Assembly: GCA_977017575.1 (NCBI GenBank)
Contig: CDRNVI010000051.1
Span: 310,001-374,000, forward strand
From: Paramoeba atlantica
Lineage: Eukaryota; Discosea
Reading direction: 5' to 3'
DNA: 64,000 nt
Below are positions 28,122-38,773 of this stretch, piece by piece; within the stretch, counting starts at the first letter, position 1; each line of letters starts with the position of its first letter. A program made the translations under genes and the position numbers. The notes below the pieces were generated by a model, which was not told the DNA's origin, did not search any database, and saw only the letters and a list, made by a program, of their open reading frames with translations.

Positions 28122-30026
28122 TTACTCCAATACGACACAAGAAGGAGCTGGTGTCGGCAACACAGTACTAAACTGGTTTCCAGAGAGACACAGGGTTAGC
28201 ATTGACGATGGGACGTGAGAAGTGTCAATGATGCCGGTGAATTTATTGTGGCTTAAGTCCAGAGTGCATAAATCATTTGGAAGAGCCCGAAGCTCAATTT
28301 CACCAGAGAAAAGATTGTGCTGTAGATACAGATCTTCTAATTTTGAGCACAATCGTGTGAAGTCAGGAGTTCCTGTAAGAAAGTTGTTCTCCAAGTGAAG
28401 TTCGGCCAAATTATCCGGAAGCAAAGACAAATTCACGGGTCCAAAAAAGTGATTGTTCGCTAGGTTTAAGGAGCGCAATTCAGCATTCAGATCAGACAAG
28501 TTAATTTCTCCCACAAAATTGTTATTATTCAGCCGGAGGATATCAAGGCCAGCGGGAAGCATCGTAAGATCGATGGTTCCATCGAATTTATTATGTTCTG
28601 CGCAGAATTGAATTAGTGCTTCAGGAAGACATGGCAGAACGAGAGGTCCCGCCAAATCTGGATTATTGTTAATGAAACAATCTTCAAGATTTTCGGGTAG
28701 ATTTTTGGTACGAAACTCCCCACTAAACATATTATTATTTAGTGCGAGTTTTGTCAAGTACTGCGGGAGGTTTCCGATAGCAACAGAGGGACCTAATTGA
28801 TTATGACTCAGCCAAACCTCCTCTATGGTTTCCGGCAGATGTGAGAGATCTACGTTGCCGACAAATTGATTTTCCATGATCATGATTTGATGCAAAGGTG
28901 GTGGAAGTTGTGTCAAATCGACGCTTCCCGTAAATTGGTTACTGTGTAGTGCAAGGTGTTCCAGTTGCTGCGGAAGTGATGTTAAGTCCAGAGACCCGGA
29001 GAGCGCATTGTTGGGTAGCGCCAAAACGTGAAGAAAGGGGGGTAACTGAGTTAGATCAACGCTCCCTGTCAGTTGGCAAGAAGCTATTGCTAGCGTCGCC
29101 AGTTGCTCGGGAAGCTGGGTAATGTCTATCGATCCTGAAAACGAATTCATCCCAAGAAACATTTCTTTTAGACCTGAGGGCAGTGTTATTAAATGAAGTT
29201 TGCCTTCGAGTTGGTTGCGATTCAGCATGAGTGAAACCAATGCTGGCGGAAGATGAGTCAAATCTACACTCCCCGCGAAATGGTTTCTCTTAAGAAATAA
29301 GGTTCGCATGGTGCATGGCAAATGATCTAAATGGAGGTCTCCGTACAGCTCATTCTGCCCAACATCAAACAGGCGTACGTTTGGCGGGAGTCGTTCAATT
29401 TCAATTTTGCCACTAAGCTTGTTCTCCGATAATGCAATATCGCGCATTCCCTCTGGAAGATCGTTCAGAGAAATGCCACCGCTAAACTCGTTATTATTTA
29501 GGCGCAACTCTTGTAGGGCCCTTGGAAGATGACTCATCATTAACTGTCCCGTAAAGTGGTTTGATTGCAATTCTAACACAACTAGTTCGCCGCCCAGTTC
29601 AGACCATTCGATTTCGCCCGTCAAATCGTTTTGTCCCAGATGCAGCTGCAGAATAGATCGAGGTAACTCTGATGTGGGTAAATTTCCGTACAGGGCATTG
29701 AACTGCATTTCCAGCACAGTGACAGTGGGAGGCAAATCTTTCCAATTCGGGACACCTCTTAAATTGTTACACCCCCACTGAATACGAATAATTTCGCTAC
29801 CGGAATTACATCGCACGCCCATCCACTGGCATCCCGGTGTTTTGGTATTCCAGTTTGATGAGGTTAAGGTCAGATTCGATACAAAGTGTGCCAAGTAATA
29901 CTCTGAGGGCCAAATAGTTCCCCGTACTTTTTGAGGTCGAGCGGAAATGTTTCTACCCTCTATATCCCGAGGTGGAGAATGTGAAATTGTCGTCTTATCA
30001 TCTCTTGCCCTTATGGCGTGAAACAT
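28122..30026 (-). CDS. Large LRR protein, copy 1 (634 aa)
   Basis: An N-terminal region without a clear signal peptide is followed by a cap near residues 57-75 (SSNWNTKTPGCQWMGVRC). Then come about 23 LRRs of 23 residues. Typical units are LPRALQELRLNNNEFSGGIS, LPPALVSLMLNRNQLEGKLH and LPPFLHVLALPNNALSGSLD, with the spacer 'DLTQ/DLSH'. This is the most regular solenoid of the family here. It ends with a short non-repeat tail (VLPTPAPSCVVLE). It probably mediates binding; partner unknown. The copy at 41526-43430 encodes the identical protein. Confidence 0.9.
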   Translation of the reverse strand: MFHAIRARDDKTTISHSPPRDIEGRNISARPQKVRGTIWPSEYYLAHFVSNLTLTSSNWNTKTPGCQWMGVRCNSGSEIIRIQWGCNNLRGVPNWKDLPPTVTVLEMQFNALYGNLPTSELPRSILQLHLGQNDLTGEIEWSELGGELVVLELQSNHFTGQLMMSHLPRALQELRLNNNEFSGGISLNDLPEGMRDIALSENKLSGKIEIERLPPNVRLFDVGQNELYGDLHLDHLPCTMRTLFLKRNHFAGSVDLTHLPPALVSLMLNRNQLEGKLHLITLPSGLKEMFLGMNSFSGSIDITQLPEQLATLAIASCQLTGSVDLTQLPPFLHVLALPNNALSGSLDLTSLPQQLEHLALHSNQFTGSVDLTQLPPPLHQIMIMENQFVGNVDLSHLPETIEEVWLSHNQLGPSVAIGNLPQYLTKLALNNNMFSGEFRTKNLPENLEDCFINNNPDLAGPLVLPCLPEALIQFCAEHNKFDGTIDLTMLPAGLDILRLNNNNFVGEINLSDLNAELRSLNLANNHFFGPVNLSLLPDNLAELHLENNFLTGTPDFTRLCSKLEDLYLQHNLFSGEIELRALPNDLCTLDLSHNKFTGIIDTSHVPSSMLTLCLSGNQFSTVLPTPAPSCVVLE

Positions 30027-32545
30027 AATGATAGCAATTATAAACGTTTACAAAAGAAAAATAAAAAATTCTGCAAAACACTTATTATTTTCAGAATATT
30101 GCCACATGTTGCTAAGTACACGTCACTTGCACTGTATTACACGTCACTTGCATCTGTACGTATAATACAGTAACTCAAAAAAGTGTACAAATGTTTCGAC
30201 ATTTGAATTAATGTTTATATTTTTTTATCACAGAGAATCAGAGAATTTTAGGTTCTTCGTTAAAAGTGGTTGTAAAAGTGGTTGTTTTCAACTTAGAAGT
30301 CACTCGTGCTGTGCGCCATAAAATATTGCCCCTGAAATAAAATATCGCCCCTGATCGTTTACCGGACGCTGGTCTTCTCGAGCGCATGGAAGAAAACGTC
30401 ATTAGTTTGTGTGTCAACTGGATAAATAATCGAAGGAAGCAATTAAAAGGATCTCCGTGCGGTAAAGTGATAGAGCTTTTGTGCACCGTTCCGATCGATG
30501 AGATGAGTGTCCACCAGTTGTAGTACCTTTCTGGGTCTGTTTGGAACTGAATAATTGAGTTTACAACTTTTTGTTTATGAGGGGATCTTTTTGAGGCCTT
30601 AAATGCTTTTTGTATGGTCTCTCGTAAAAGCACAATAGAGCCTTAGCCGTAAAGGCCTCGTACAACAACACAAGATCCGGAGGTATCCTCGCAAAAACAC
30701 ACTAAGGATCATCACCAAACTTCACCCTCACACTTCGTTGCGGTGGCGACGATGCCGGGCTTGGGACCGGTGACAAATGCGTTTGTGAATCTGTTTGTGA
30801 AGTCTGTGATAATGTATCTTTATAATCTTAATCTTTATAAAAAGAAACAAAGTTATTTGCTTGGGGAACGAGATCTATTAAACACAATGAAATCAAGACA
30901 AAATGCGAAATTCCCCCCTCTTCCCTAATCCCCCCCGCCTTAAGCAAACCCAGGCAAACCCAGGTGGTTTCAGCCCTCTAAATAGGGGCGTAGAGGGGTG
31001 ACAATTAAGTAGGAGGAGGCACAGTATTTGCAAATTTGTGATCTTTCTGAAGAACTTTTCAAGAAAGAATACAGAGTGCGAAAAATACGAATTATCAGAA
31101 CGGTCTTGAAACATTTTGACTTCAAGGAAAAGATTTTCAATTGAAACTCAGAGAGCTGGGTTTGGATATCATCAGAATTAACTGGAATGACTAACTTGAC
31201 TTGAAAAGAAGAAAACTAATTTAGCTAGTGCTAGTACTATTTAGACACATTATATTTTGTGAGAGTGAAGGCTATGTGATCTTCTATCATATTTTCGTCT
31301 ATACTTACAGGTAGTACCGAAGGTAACGAAAAGTAATAGAATAATACTTTTCGTTGTCTTTACAATTCTTTACAATGTTTTTCATTGCTTTTCTCCAATA
31401 TTCTTCAAATATTGGGTGAAAAGGGACTTTCTTCCCCCGAAAAAAAATTGAAGTTTTTTCATGGTGGTTTCTCAAACAAAATTTCAGTATTATCCGAGCG
31501 AGTGATTAAACATCGTATTTTTGCTACTTACACGACTCCGCTATATCATTTTTCTTTGCACAGGCTCTAAAATGTATAACAGTATCACTTTTTGTAGTTC
31601 GGAACCTTGGATGACGTGATGATAGAAGCCTGTACCGTACAATGTGAATTGAGGAGTTCTTGTAATCCGCTGTTTAAGAATTTTAAAATTATTGTCCAGG
31701 CTCAGAACCGGAACCAAGCTAGAGCTCATAAATTTTCTTCTTTGGTACATTCTATTAAGGGAAGTACGAAGTTTAAAGTTTTTGGGGGAAAAAAGTCCCT
31801 TATGACCAAATTTTGTGACCTCCCTTTTAATAAATTTTATAATAGCGGGAAGGGGGGGCAAAAGAAAGTGAATCAAATGAAACGTGTGAAAAGGGGTAAA
31901 TTTTCAGACCTTCGTTTTTTCTGAAACTGACCGAAGTTTCAGGGGGAGGTCATGGTAACATTCGAGATATCAGAAGTGTCTTGAAACAGTTTAACTTCAA
32001 GGAAATGATTTTCAATTGGAACTCAGAGAGCTGGGTTTGGATATCATCACGAGTAAATGCAATGATAAGCAAGACTTTTAATGGGACGAAAAAAAGAATT
32101 AACAAACTACACAGAAGATTTTACTTACGACTTTTCTTGCTTGAGCATTTGACAAACACATTTAACTGCTATTCTTGGATTAGTTAATATGCGTAACAAA
32201 GGAGTTTTAGCTTATGTAAAGGAGTTATTTTAGGGAAGAAGAGCTTTTGTTGCCTGATTGTGCTGTTAGATGAGTCAGTGTAAAGAAATCGTGTTCTAAT
32301 GTTGAAAAAAAGTAGCGCATTTTCGATATTTTAGAACGGATAATTTGCATTACACATACATTCACTACAAGATACACATGTTTGTGAGTGAATCTGATTC
32401 AGATGCAAACGGCACTACTAGAAGGCGCTGTGCATATTCCACATATTTTCGTTCACTGGAGTTTCCAATGGGTTTATTTCGCTGCTTCTTTGAATCAAAT
32501 TTATTGTCCAGAAGTCAAACTTCGAAATAGTCACCATAACTATTA
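30027..32545. other. Non-coding stretch of unit 1 with small repeats
   Basis: It holds the left half of a P1 palindrome (30245-30318). A minus-strand frame 30238-30633 has a GTG start and runs into that repeat, so it is doubtful. Diverged direct repeats of about 100 bp lie at 31102-31200 and 31978-32075 (GTCTTGAAACA; CTCAGAGAGCTGGGTTTGGA). A plus-strand frame at 31607-31924 (105 aa, basic) is of unknown meaning. No host gene is seen. The same content recurs at 43431-45949. Confidence 0.4.
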
Positions 32546-33919
32546 CAGTGGTTTCAGTTGATCTTGCCCCCCCCTCGGAATTTTGATTTCTTTGATCCGT
32601 TTTTGATTATCTTTTCAGCATTGGAGAGATCTCGTCCCCCTAGCGAAGCGCCTCGCCGCCTTTTTTTCATAGAGACCCCCTGGTGCCCCCTGGGTCCAAA
32701 AATCACTGTTTTTTAGACGTTTTCTGTGTACACAACCGCTTTTGCCACGTTTTCCCGATTTTCTGTATATTTTTTACATGTAAGTACGAATGATAGTGTT
32801 CTAAATTGATAATTTGAAAGCTCTATGTCTAGTACTCTCTCTATTGCCTAGATTAATTTAGTCAACACCTCTACATTATGAAGATCAGACCCTCTAACCC
32901 CAAACAGGGGGAGTACATAGAACGATGTAAACCGGGGGTCAGCTCAATATTAAGGTTAGTTTAATATTAAGATCTACTTTAATATTAATATTGACACTTT
33001 AATATTAAGATTCACGTTAACATTAAGCTTCGATTTTTTACGGATTTTCTTTGGCTCTTTGACTTTTCTGATTTTTCTAATGGACGTTATCGCTACAGTT
33101 TGGCCTTTCCGAGGAGGCCATGGGTCACGGTGGCCTCCCTTGAGGACCACTAGACGTGTCCTCCGCCGACGAGACTCTCGGCTCTCTGCATCTGGCGGTG
33201 GCCGAGCTCCCCGCACCTCGGCTCTGTCGCAGCTCTCTGCACCTGGAATGCCCCCGAAACTGTAATATGGGGATTACGCATCCGGCTCTCTGCACCTGGG
33301 ACGCCAGCTCTCCGCACCAGCACACCTCCGGCGAGGACGAAACCTCACTTGATCCACCCGTCGTATGCGGGATAAGGACATAGTGAGTAAATCTCTGCAC
33401 TATAAGTGCATGATAAAACAATGACGGCACTCAACGTAATTACGGAACACCTTAGTTAAGGGACAACCCCTTCTGGGACAAAAGTGTCCCGTAATTAAAT
33501 GTCACTTAGCTTTGACCTGTCTCACGGAAAAGGGCAATACTACATACACAATATATCTCCCCATGGAGCCACCGAGTCCAAGTTTCTGGTGAGTGATTGT
33601 ACTGCAGGTTCTGTTGCTATATTTTTTCTTATTTTTGTACATGGCATATATGGGCGTGTAAAACTTTTCTGCTGACAATATGCCGGTCGAGCCGGATCCA
33701 CCACACTTCGTTCCAGGCAGTGGAGCGAAACGCACTCCCAAGGCCCAAGTGTGAAGAACCGGATGAAAGATCAAATGATAGTGAAGCATCACATTCCAGT
33801 GATTCAGAGGATTCCTGTAAACTTTGAAAAAAAGGAGGTAGAAGTTCTACCGTAGAACTAAGATTTGCCCTTAAACGGGGGTACAACGGGAGTACGACTT
33901 AATGTACCGGGTACCCTTT

Positions 33920-34165
33920 TATATACCGGGGGGGGGGGTATAATCGCTACCCAATATACCCCCACCCCCTTGTTTTTCACGGTGCCGTCATGAAATTACC
34001 CCTTTTAACCTCTTTGGTTAAGGTTGTCTAGCAAAAACAAACACTAAAAACATTGGAGCTAATATACCCCCCACCCCCCCGCATTATACCCCCCACCCGG
34101 TATAAACGGAGAGCGAATATACCCCCCCTTAATATACAGGGTATACTTTATTATACCCCCCTGTA
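33920..34165. repeat. TATAC/C-tract repeat cluster
   Basis: Repeated units of an A/T 'key' (AATATAC or GTATA) joined to runs of five to eleven C or G: TATACC followed by eleven G at 33922, then AATATACCCCCACCCCC, ATTATACCCCCCACCC, GAATATACCCCCCC and TTATACCCCCCTG. Both orientations occur. It follows the stop of the hAT-like ORF (34193, minus) by about 30 bp and resembles the key/G-tract elements A and B. The G-rich strand could form quadruplexes. Confidence 0.6.
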
Positions 34166-34192
34166 CATATTAAGATTAGCATCTTTCCAATC

Positions 34193-34981
34193 TTAATTAT
34201 CAAGATTGCTAAGAACCCTGTCAACTCCACCGTCGATGGCGAGGCCAAAGAATTTAGCTCCATCTATGGTTCGTCGAATGTCTTCCCAGATCATGTCGGC
34301 AATTCGACGTTCACTGATATGAAATTCGCGAGGAGAAGGAAGGATCGATGCAGCTTCTGAAGGATGTATGTCGGGGGGAAATTCTTGAAATAAGGTCTTT
34401 ACGCACTCGAGGAATCCTTCGGTAGAAAGATTTCTCTGAGCTGCGAAACATGGGAGAGCTTCGGAGATGTACTCCTCTAGCGACTTGGGATTTGCAACTT
34501 CACTGGAGTCTTCCATCCCCTGCTGCGCCTTCGAGCAGCACTCTTTCAAATGTTTATAACAAAAATTCTCCCCCTTGCTATGGGTCACCCACCCACATAC
34601 TTTACATCGAACATGCTGTGTGTGGCCCATAGCATCATTCCGGATGCCTGAGACGTTTTTCCGAGCCCACTCGAGGCACAATTTTCCAGAGGACTCAACG
34701 CCGAGATCGCATCGCTCGTACGTTAATTGCTCCTGTCGACGGAGGCTTCCACAAGCGAGTGGATCGTTCCCGCAGTTGCTTTTTCTCTTTCTCTGGAGAA
34801 CATTCTCCTCTTCAAGCGGAGAGAGGGACGCACTTAACGCTACTTGGGAAGGTGTCTCTTCTAACTGTGACGTAATTGCGGCTACTCTCTCGCGATGCTC
34901 CCGTGCTGACGGTCGCTTTCTTGTGTTTTCAGGGGTGGGGGTTGAAGGTGCGCTTTCCGAGTTCTTTGAACGTTGCGTCAT
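34193..34981 (-). mobile_element. BED-finger hAT-like transposase, N-terminal part, copy 1
   Basis: 262 residues. The basic N-terminus is NTRKRPSAREHRERVAAI. A zinc-finger-like segment follows, RCKVCGWVTHSKGENFCYKH...CC, with a C-x2-C and downstream H/C ligands as in BED fingers. A region shared with the fragment at 13519-14049 (ALPCFAAQRNLSTEGFLECV ... AKFFGLAIDGGVDR) comes next. The frame stops right after the first-Asp segment (SNLDN), where a hAT enzyme should continue for several hundred residues. So it encodes a DNA-binding part without the catalytic core. It could be a dead fragment or a retained short protein. Confidence 0.62.
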
Positions 34982-35632
34982 TTAAAACAGTGAGTGAGAA
35001 GGTGATTAAAGGAAGTGATAAGGTGCAAACAAAAAGGCTGAGCAATACTTGTGTACCAGTCCTAAATGTCGCAATAAAGACAAATCTTTCCATTCATATA
35101 CAGGGAAAAACTACATTTCTATAGACACTTAATAAGATTATAGACACCTTCGAAAAGTAGTATCTCATAGTATATAAGATATCTCATAGTATAAGTAGTA
35201 TCTCATAGTATAAAATACTAGTTAGACTATGTTAATATTAGCATTTCCAATCTTAATATTAGACTGACCCCCGGTTTAATCACAAAAGAGAAGAGAACCC
35301 CACAATATGTGCAACACAATTGATTCAGTCCCAAAGAGACTTCGAAACGTGTTGCAAAACAATGGAAGCCATTCCGGATACTACTCCTCTTCTCATTAAT
35401 TTTAATAAATGCCATTCCTATTTTTTCAAAGAAAAATTATAGATTTTCAAAAAATTATGGTTTTGAAGAAAAAAACAGGAAAAGCTAGAATAGAGGGGAG
35501 GACACCGCAGAAAAATTTGACCCTCGCTTCCGACAAGGGCCTTGGATCTCACGTTCTGCGATAGCTTAGCGCAGAAAAATAGCGTTTTTCCATCAGGCAG
35601 GATCATCAATCAGGACTTTTTGCCTAACCATT

Positions 35633-35700
35633 CTCATTAATTTCTATAAATATAAATTTTCTTTTTTGTTATAATTAATATTTATAGAAATTAATGAGAG
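35633..35700. repeat. Inverted repeat, 22-nt arms
   Basis: TCTCATTAATTTCTATAAAT at 35634 onward is matched in inverse near 35678-35699 (ATTTATAGAAATTAATGAGA), separated by an AT-rich loop. It could be the ends of a small insertion inside the TA-flanked element. It recurs at 49046-49113. Confidence 0.6.
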
Positions 35701-36567
35701 GAGTTCTTTGCATTCAGAGTTAACTTTTGGACACAACCGTTTTTTGCTCCATTTTTCATAGACAAAAAGATGTCATATTTTTTTATTTTGGTCAACTTTC
35801 GGGTCACCCAGGGGGCACCAGGGGGTCTCTATGAAAAAAAGGCGGAAGAAGTCTTCGCTGGGGGAACGAGATCTCTCCAATGCTGCAAAGATGAGCAAAA
35901 ACGGATAAAAAAAGTCAAAATTCCGAGGGGGGGCAAGATCAACTGAGACCACTGTATAGTAGCCGTACAACAGCCATTTTCAAGCGTGCTGTATCGACAT
36001 TTAGCGCTCTCGCCGTTGTATTGCAAGGCTACTGAATTTGTGCACTAGACATGTCATATGCAGCCCGATAAAAAATAGAAAAATAGGTGGTAAGAGAGTT
36101 ATTCCTACCGATGAGGCAATAGAATATTCTTCACGTGGTGTTCGGCAGTACTATTGCCCCAATATCGAACACTAGTAGACTTTGAATGTGCTGACGAGCT
36201 TGCTCCATAAAAAGCGAGGGTCCCGACTTTCGAACAGGCGGAAGCCCGTGGAAAATCCAATGGAAAATCCACCGAACTACTTGAAATAAAGGTTCGTAAA
36301 GGTTTCTACTGGAAATGCAGCATAGCCTCCGGTGAATTTGTCATAGTATCTTCGTTGATACACTCGAAGCCTCGTCAATCTAAATTGTACTGACGTCTTC
36401 GATTTTATTCAGTCTCTCGCTAGTGAGGTACGACGTACAGGATTTCCGGTACGCTTTCCAAGCCACCATGTCAGAAAAGTCGTTTTCTTGCCCTTATTTT
36501 TTCTATCGGCGCACGATTGGCCGAAGGCCACGAGTAGGGGGTAGTATGGCCGTAGGGGGTATAGCGA

Positions 36568-36810
36568 GGGCGTGCCTGAGCGGGCCTGAGTCATACGCGG
36601 CGTTGTTAGTGGAAAAAAATTTGCGAATTGCAACAATTTTCGAAGCCCGATGTACTTGCACCAAAACATCTGCTTTTTGTCTGATGAAAAACAAATTCTG
36701 GAAAACAAAAGCGTGGGCGGTGGGGGAAGTAAACTGAGCGTGAAGAAATGTAGCTGAAAAAAGTGTCGAAAAGCGGAAAAATATCAGGAAAAATAGCCGA
36801 GGCACTGAAC
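36568..36810 (+). repeat. Dispersed repeat D1, copy 1
   Basis: The core CATACGCGGCGTTGTTAGTG is followed by CGAAGCCCGATG, AAAACATCTGCTTTTTGTC, AAAACAAATTCTGG and GTGTCGAAAAGCGGAAAAAT. The same order recurs at 37396-37660 and 39290-39470, again in unit 2 (49981, 50809, 52703), and the core alone in reverse at 62601-62630. No ORF is conserved. It is a mid-copy repeat of unknown type. Confidence 0.75.
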
Positions 36811-37430
36811 CTCCTTAACAGGCACCCAATCCTGCCTAACACATTGACCCTTCCCCTGCGAGAAACACCAAACTCAGAACGATACAGAAGACATCTCAAA
36901 CAATTAGAAAACGCCTGAGAGCTAGAGCCCGAGCGTCGCTCGCTGCACGATAGGGCGGTACACCGCAGTGTACAAAGATGACACATCCACTCGAGTAATT
37001 TGACCTCGACCATGCGAACTAAAATTCGCGAAGGAACCGGGGCATCATTTAATACACAACGTGTAAAAGATTCATTCCCATTCGGAGACAGTTTAGAATC
37101 TCAGATCCGGTTCCTCCACGCAGACGTGCGCACCTACTACACCAATTCCCCATATCTGCGGTTCTCGGCGACGTCTGTGTCCGCATTGGCACTCGGATTC
37201 TCAGGTCCCGCGTATTGCACATGGGCTTTAAGCTCGCGTGTGGAATTGCGCAGGCACTAATCTGGGGCACAATTCTACACAGAGAACCTGGCGATGAGTT
37301 ACTAGACCCTATCACAGAGCTAAATCAAGAAACAGCACCAGGCATTGTACAAAACCCAGGAAAAGCAGTAATCGCTATCTTGTACGACTCAATCCTGTTA
37401 GTGGCGAGGGCGCGCGTGAGCGGACCTGAG
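36811..37430 (+). mobile_element. Reverse-transcriptase fossil, LTR-kin or tyrosine-recombinase type, copy 1
   Basis: Peptide stretches on the plus strand resemble the RT palm of retroelements from the LTR/DIRS/VIPER side. They lie near 37090-37160 and 37190-37410 (HMGFKLACGIAQALIWGTIL is one). The remnant is short, broken in a few places and lacks recognisable integrase, recombinase or end repeats. It is embedded between D1 repeats. An old, dead insertion; family assignment is tentative. The identical remnant recurs in unit 2. Confidence 0.45.
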
Positions 37431-37660
37431 CCATACGCGGCGTTGTTAGTGGGAAACAATTTTCGAATTGTAAAATTTTTCGAAGCCCCATGAACAGGCA
37501 CTAAAACATCTGCTTTTTGTCGGTTGGAAAACAAATTCTAGAAAAAAAGTGACAGGGAAAAGTGGAAAACTAAAGCGCGGGCGGGGTGGAAGTACCTTGA
37601 ACGTGAAAAAAAGTATCTGAAAAAAGTGTCGAAAAGCGGAAAAATATCAGGAAAAACATT
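37396..37660 (+). repeat. Dispersed repeat D1, copy 2
   Basis: It has the same order as the 36.6-kb copy: CATACGCGGCGTTGTTAGTG, CGAAGCCCCATG, AAAACATCTGCTTTTTGTC and GTGTCGAAAAGCGGAAAAAT. A 40-nt piece (GACAGGGAAAAGTGGAAAAC and on) is extra relative to copy 1. Confidence 0.72.
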
Positions 37661-38020
37661 TTTTGTGAAGCAGGGCGAATGCAGTAAGCCAAAAGTGGTG
37701 AAGAAAAGGGATAGGAAAGGTACAAAAAGTCGTGTTCTAAATGAATCATAACAAATAAATGAAAATAATTATGGAAATAATTTATCAAAATTTTACAAAT
37801 CAATATTTTTTTGGCGCTTTTTAGGTATACTTTTTAGTTATTATGGAGAAACGCGTTCGCTATATTGTAGATCACTTGCAACACCTTTTTTACGTAGATG
37901 TGTCGCAGAAAAGTAATAACAACAAATTTACGACTCCTCTGTGGTACTATCCGAGTAGTCACTATACAAACTTGATAATGAGTTTATAGTTTCACTGGAA
38001 CTGTAGTCCCCCGAATTAGA

Positions 38021-38773
38021 CTATCCTTGCGGTAAATACATCACGTACGACGGCAATTTCACATCTGGAGCATAGGAAGAAAAATTGTTGCGTCGCAAAT
38101 CTAGATGCACAATCACGTCTCGATTAGTCGGTTTCAATAAAGTCTTCAAATCCACGACCCCTTCAAGACGGTTGCGGTGGAGGCCCAAATATTGGATAGT
38201 CTCCGGAAGTTTGTCTAATTTTATAGTCCCTGTAAATAAATTGCGATCAAGAAACAGCTGGAGTAGCATCGGCGGAAGGGCAGTTAGGTTTATCTCACCA
38301 GAAAATCGATTACTCTGGACCATCATTTCTGTAAGAGTTCGAGGCAGGTTCGTAAGATCAAGTGCACCAGACAAAACGTTAGTCTCGGCGATGAAATAAT
38401 CTAACTGTTCGGGGTACTGTATTTCAGTTACTGCACCCTCGAGGCGCGGGTGTCCTACTACGGCTATATGAAGCAGGGTTTTAGGTAAATTATCCCAAGA
38501 GAGGTGCCCACGTAATCTAAGTGTGCGAAAACTGTGATACCATGATATTCCGATAATAGTTTGTGTAGAATCACACACCACTCCTAACCAGGTACATACA
38601 GAAACTTTTTTTACTTTCCCGAACCATCCTTTTTTTGAAGTTTTCCACGATTTTGGCTTCTCAAGAATGGGTGACACAAACCGTTCCATCATGTCTTCTT
38701 GAGGAAGCAAATAAGAAGAGACTTTACCACGCCTCAAGTCAGAGCCGTCGTCAGCGTTGTAAACAGTAAACAT
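38021..38773 (-). CDS. LRR protein, copy 1 (250 aa)
   Basis: The N-terminus (MFTVYNADDGSDLRRGKVSS) has no obvious signal peptide. A cap with KVSVCTWLGVVCDSTQTIIG lies near residues 57-76. About seven LRRs follow, including LPRTLTEMMVQSNRFSGEIN, LPPMLLQLFLDRNLFTGTIK and LPETIQYLGLHRNRLEGVVD, ending with a capping segment DVIVHLDLRRNNFSSYAPDV. It belongs to the same family as the 634-, 321- and 200-residue proteins. Identical copy at 51434-52186. Function unknown; probably protein binding. Confidence 0.87.
   Translation of the reverse strand: MFTVYNADDGSDLRRGKVSSYLLPQEDMMERFVSPILEKPKSWKTSKKGWFGKVKKVSVCTWLGVVCDSTQTIIGISWYHSFRTLRLRGHLSWDNLPKTLLHIAVVGHPRLEGAVTEIQYPEQLDYFIAETNVLSGALDLTNLPRTLTEMMVQSNRFSGEINLTALPPMLLQLFLDRNLFTGTIKLDKLPETIQYLGLHRNRLEGVVDLKTLLKPTNRDVIVHLDLRRNNFSSYAPDVKLPSYVMYLPQG

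Larger units (their letters stand above)
32546..35954. mobile_element. 3.4-kb element with 150-bp terminal inverted repeats and TA target sites, copy 1
   Basis: The left arm (32546-32695) starts CAGTGGTTTCAGTTGATCTT. The right arm (35806-35954) is its inverted match, ending AAGATCAACTGAGACCACTG, and both are flanked by TA (32544-32545 and 35955-35956). The arms are about 85 percent alike, with blocks such as CATTGGAGAGATCTCGT and TTTTTTTCATAGAGACCCCC in common. CAGTG ends and TA duplications fit the Tc1/mariner group. Inside I find only a BED/hAT-like ORF (34193-34981), C-tract repeats and AATATTAA-rich repeats, no mariner enzyme. It may be a non-autonomous shell with nested insertions. Confidence 0.72.

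Noticed and set aside
30238-30633. 131-residue minus frame as a host gene
   Set aside because: It has no ATG at its start (GTG), its C-terminus is the P1 repeat, and no family is recognisable.
33000-33060. AATATTAA repeats as a CRISPR-like or centromeric array
   Set aside because: Units are short and irregular with no constant spacer length; it is simple AT-rich repeat sequence in a eukaryotic intergenic region.
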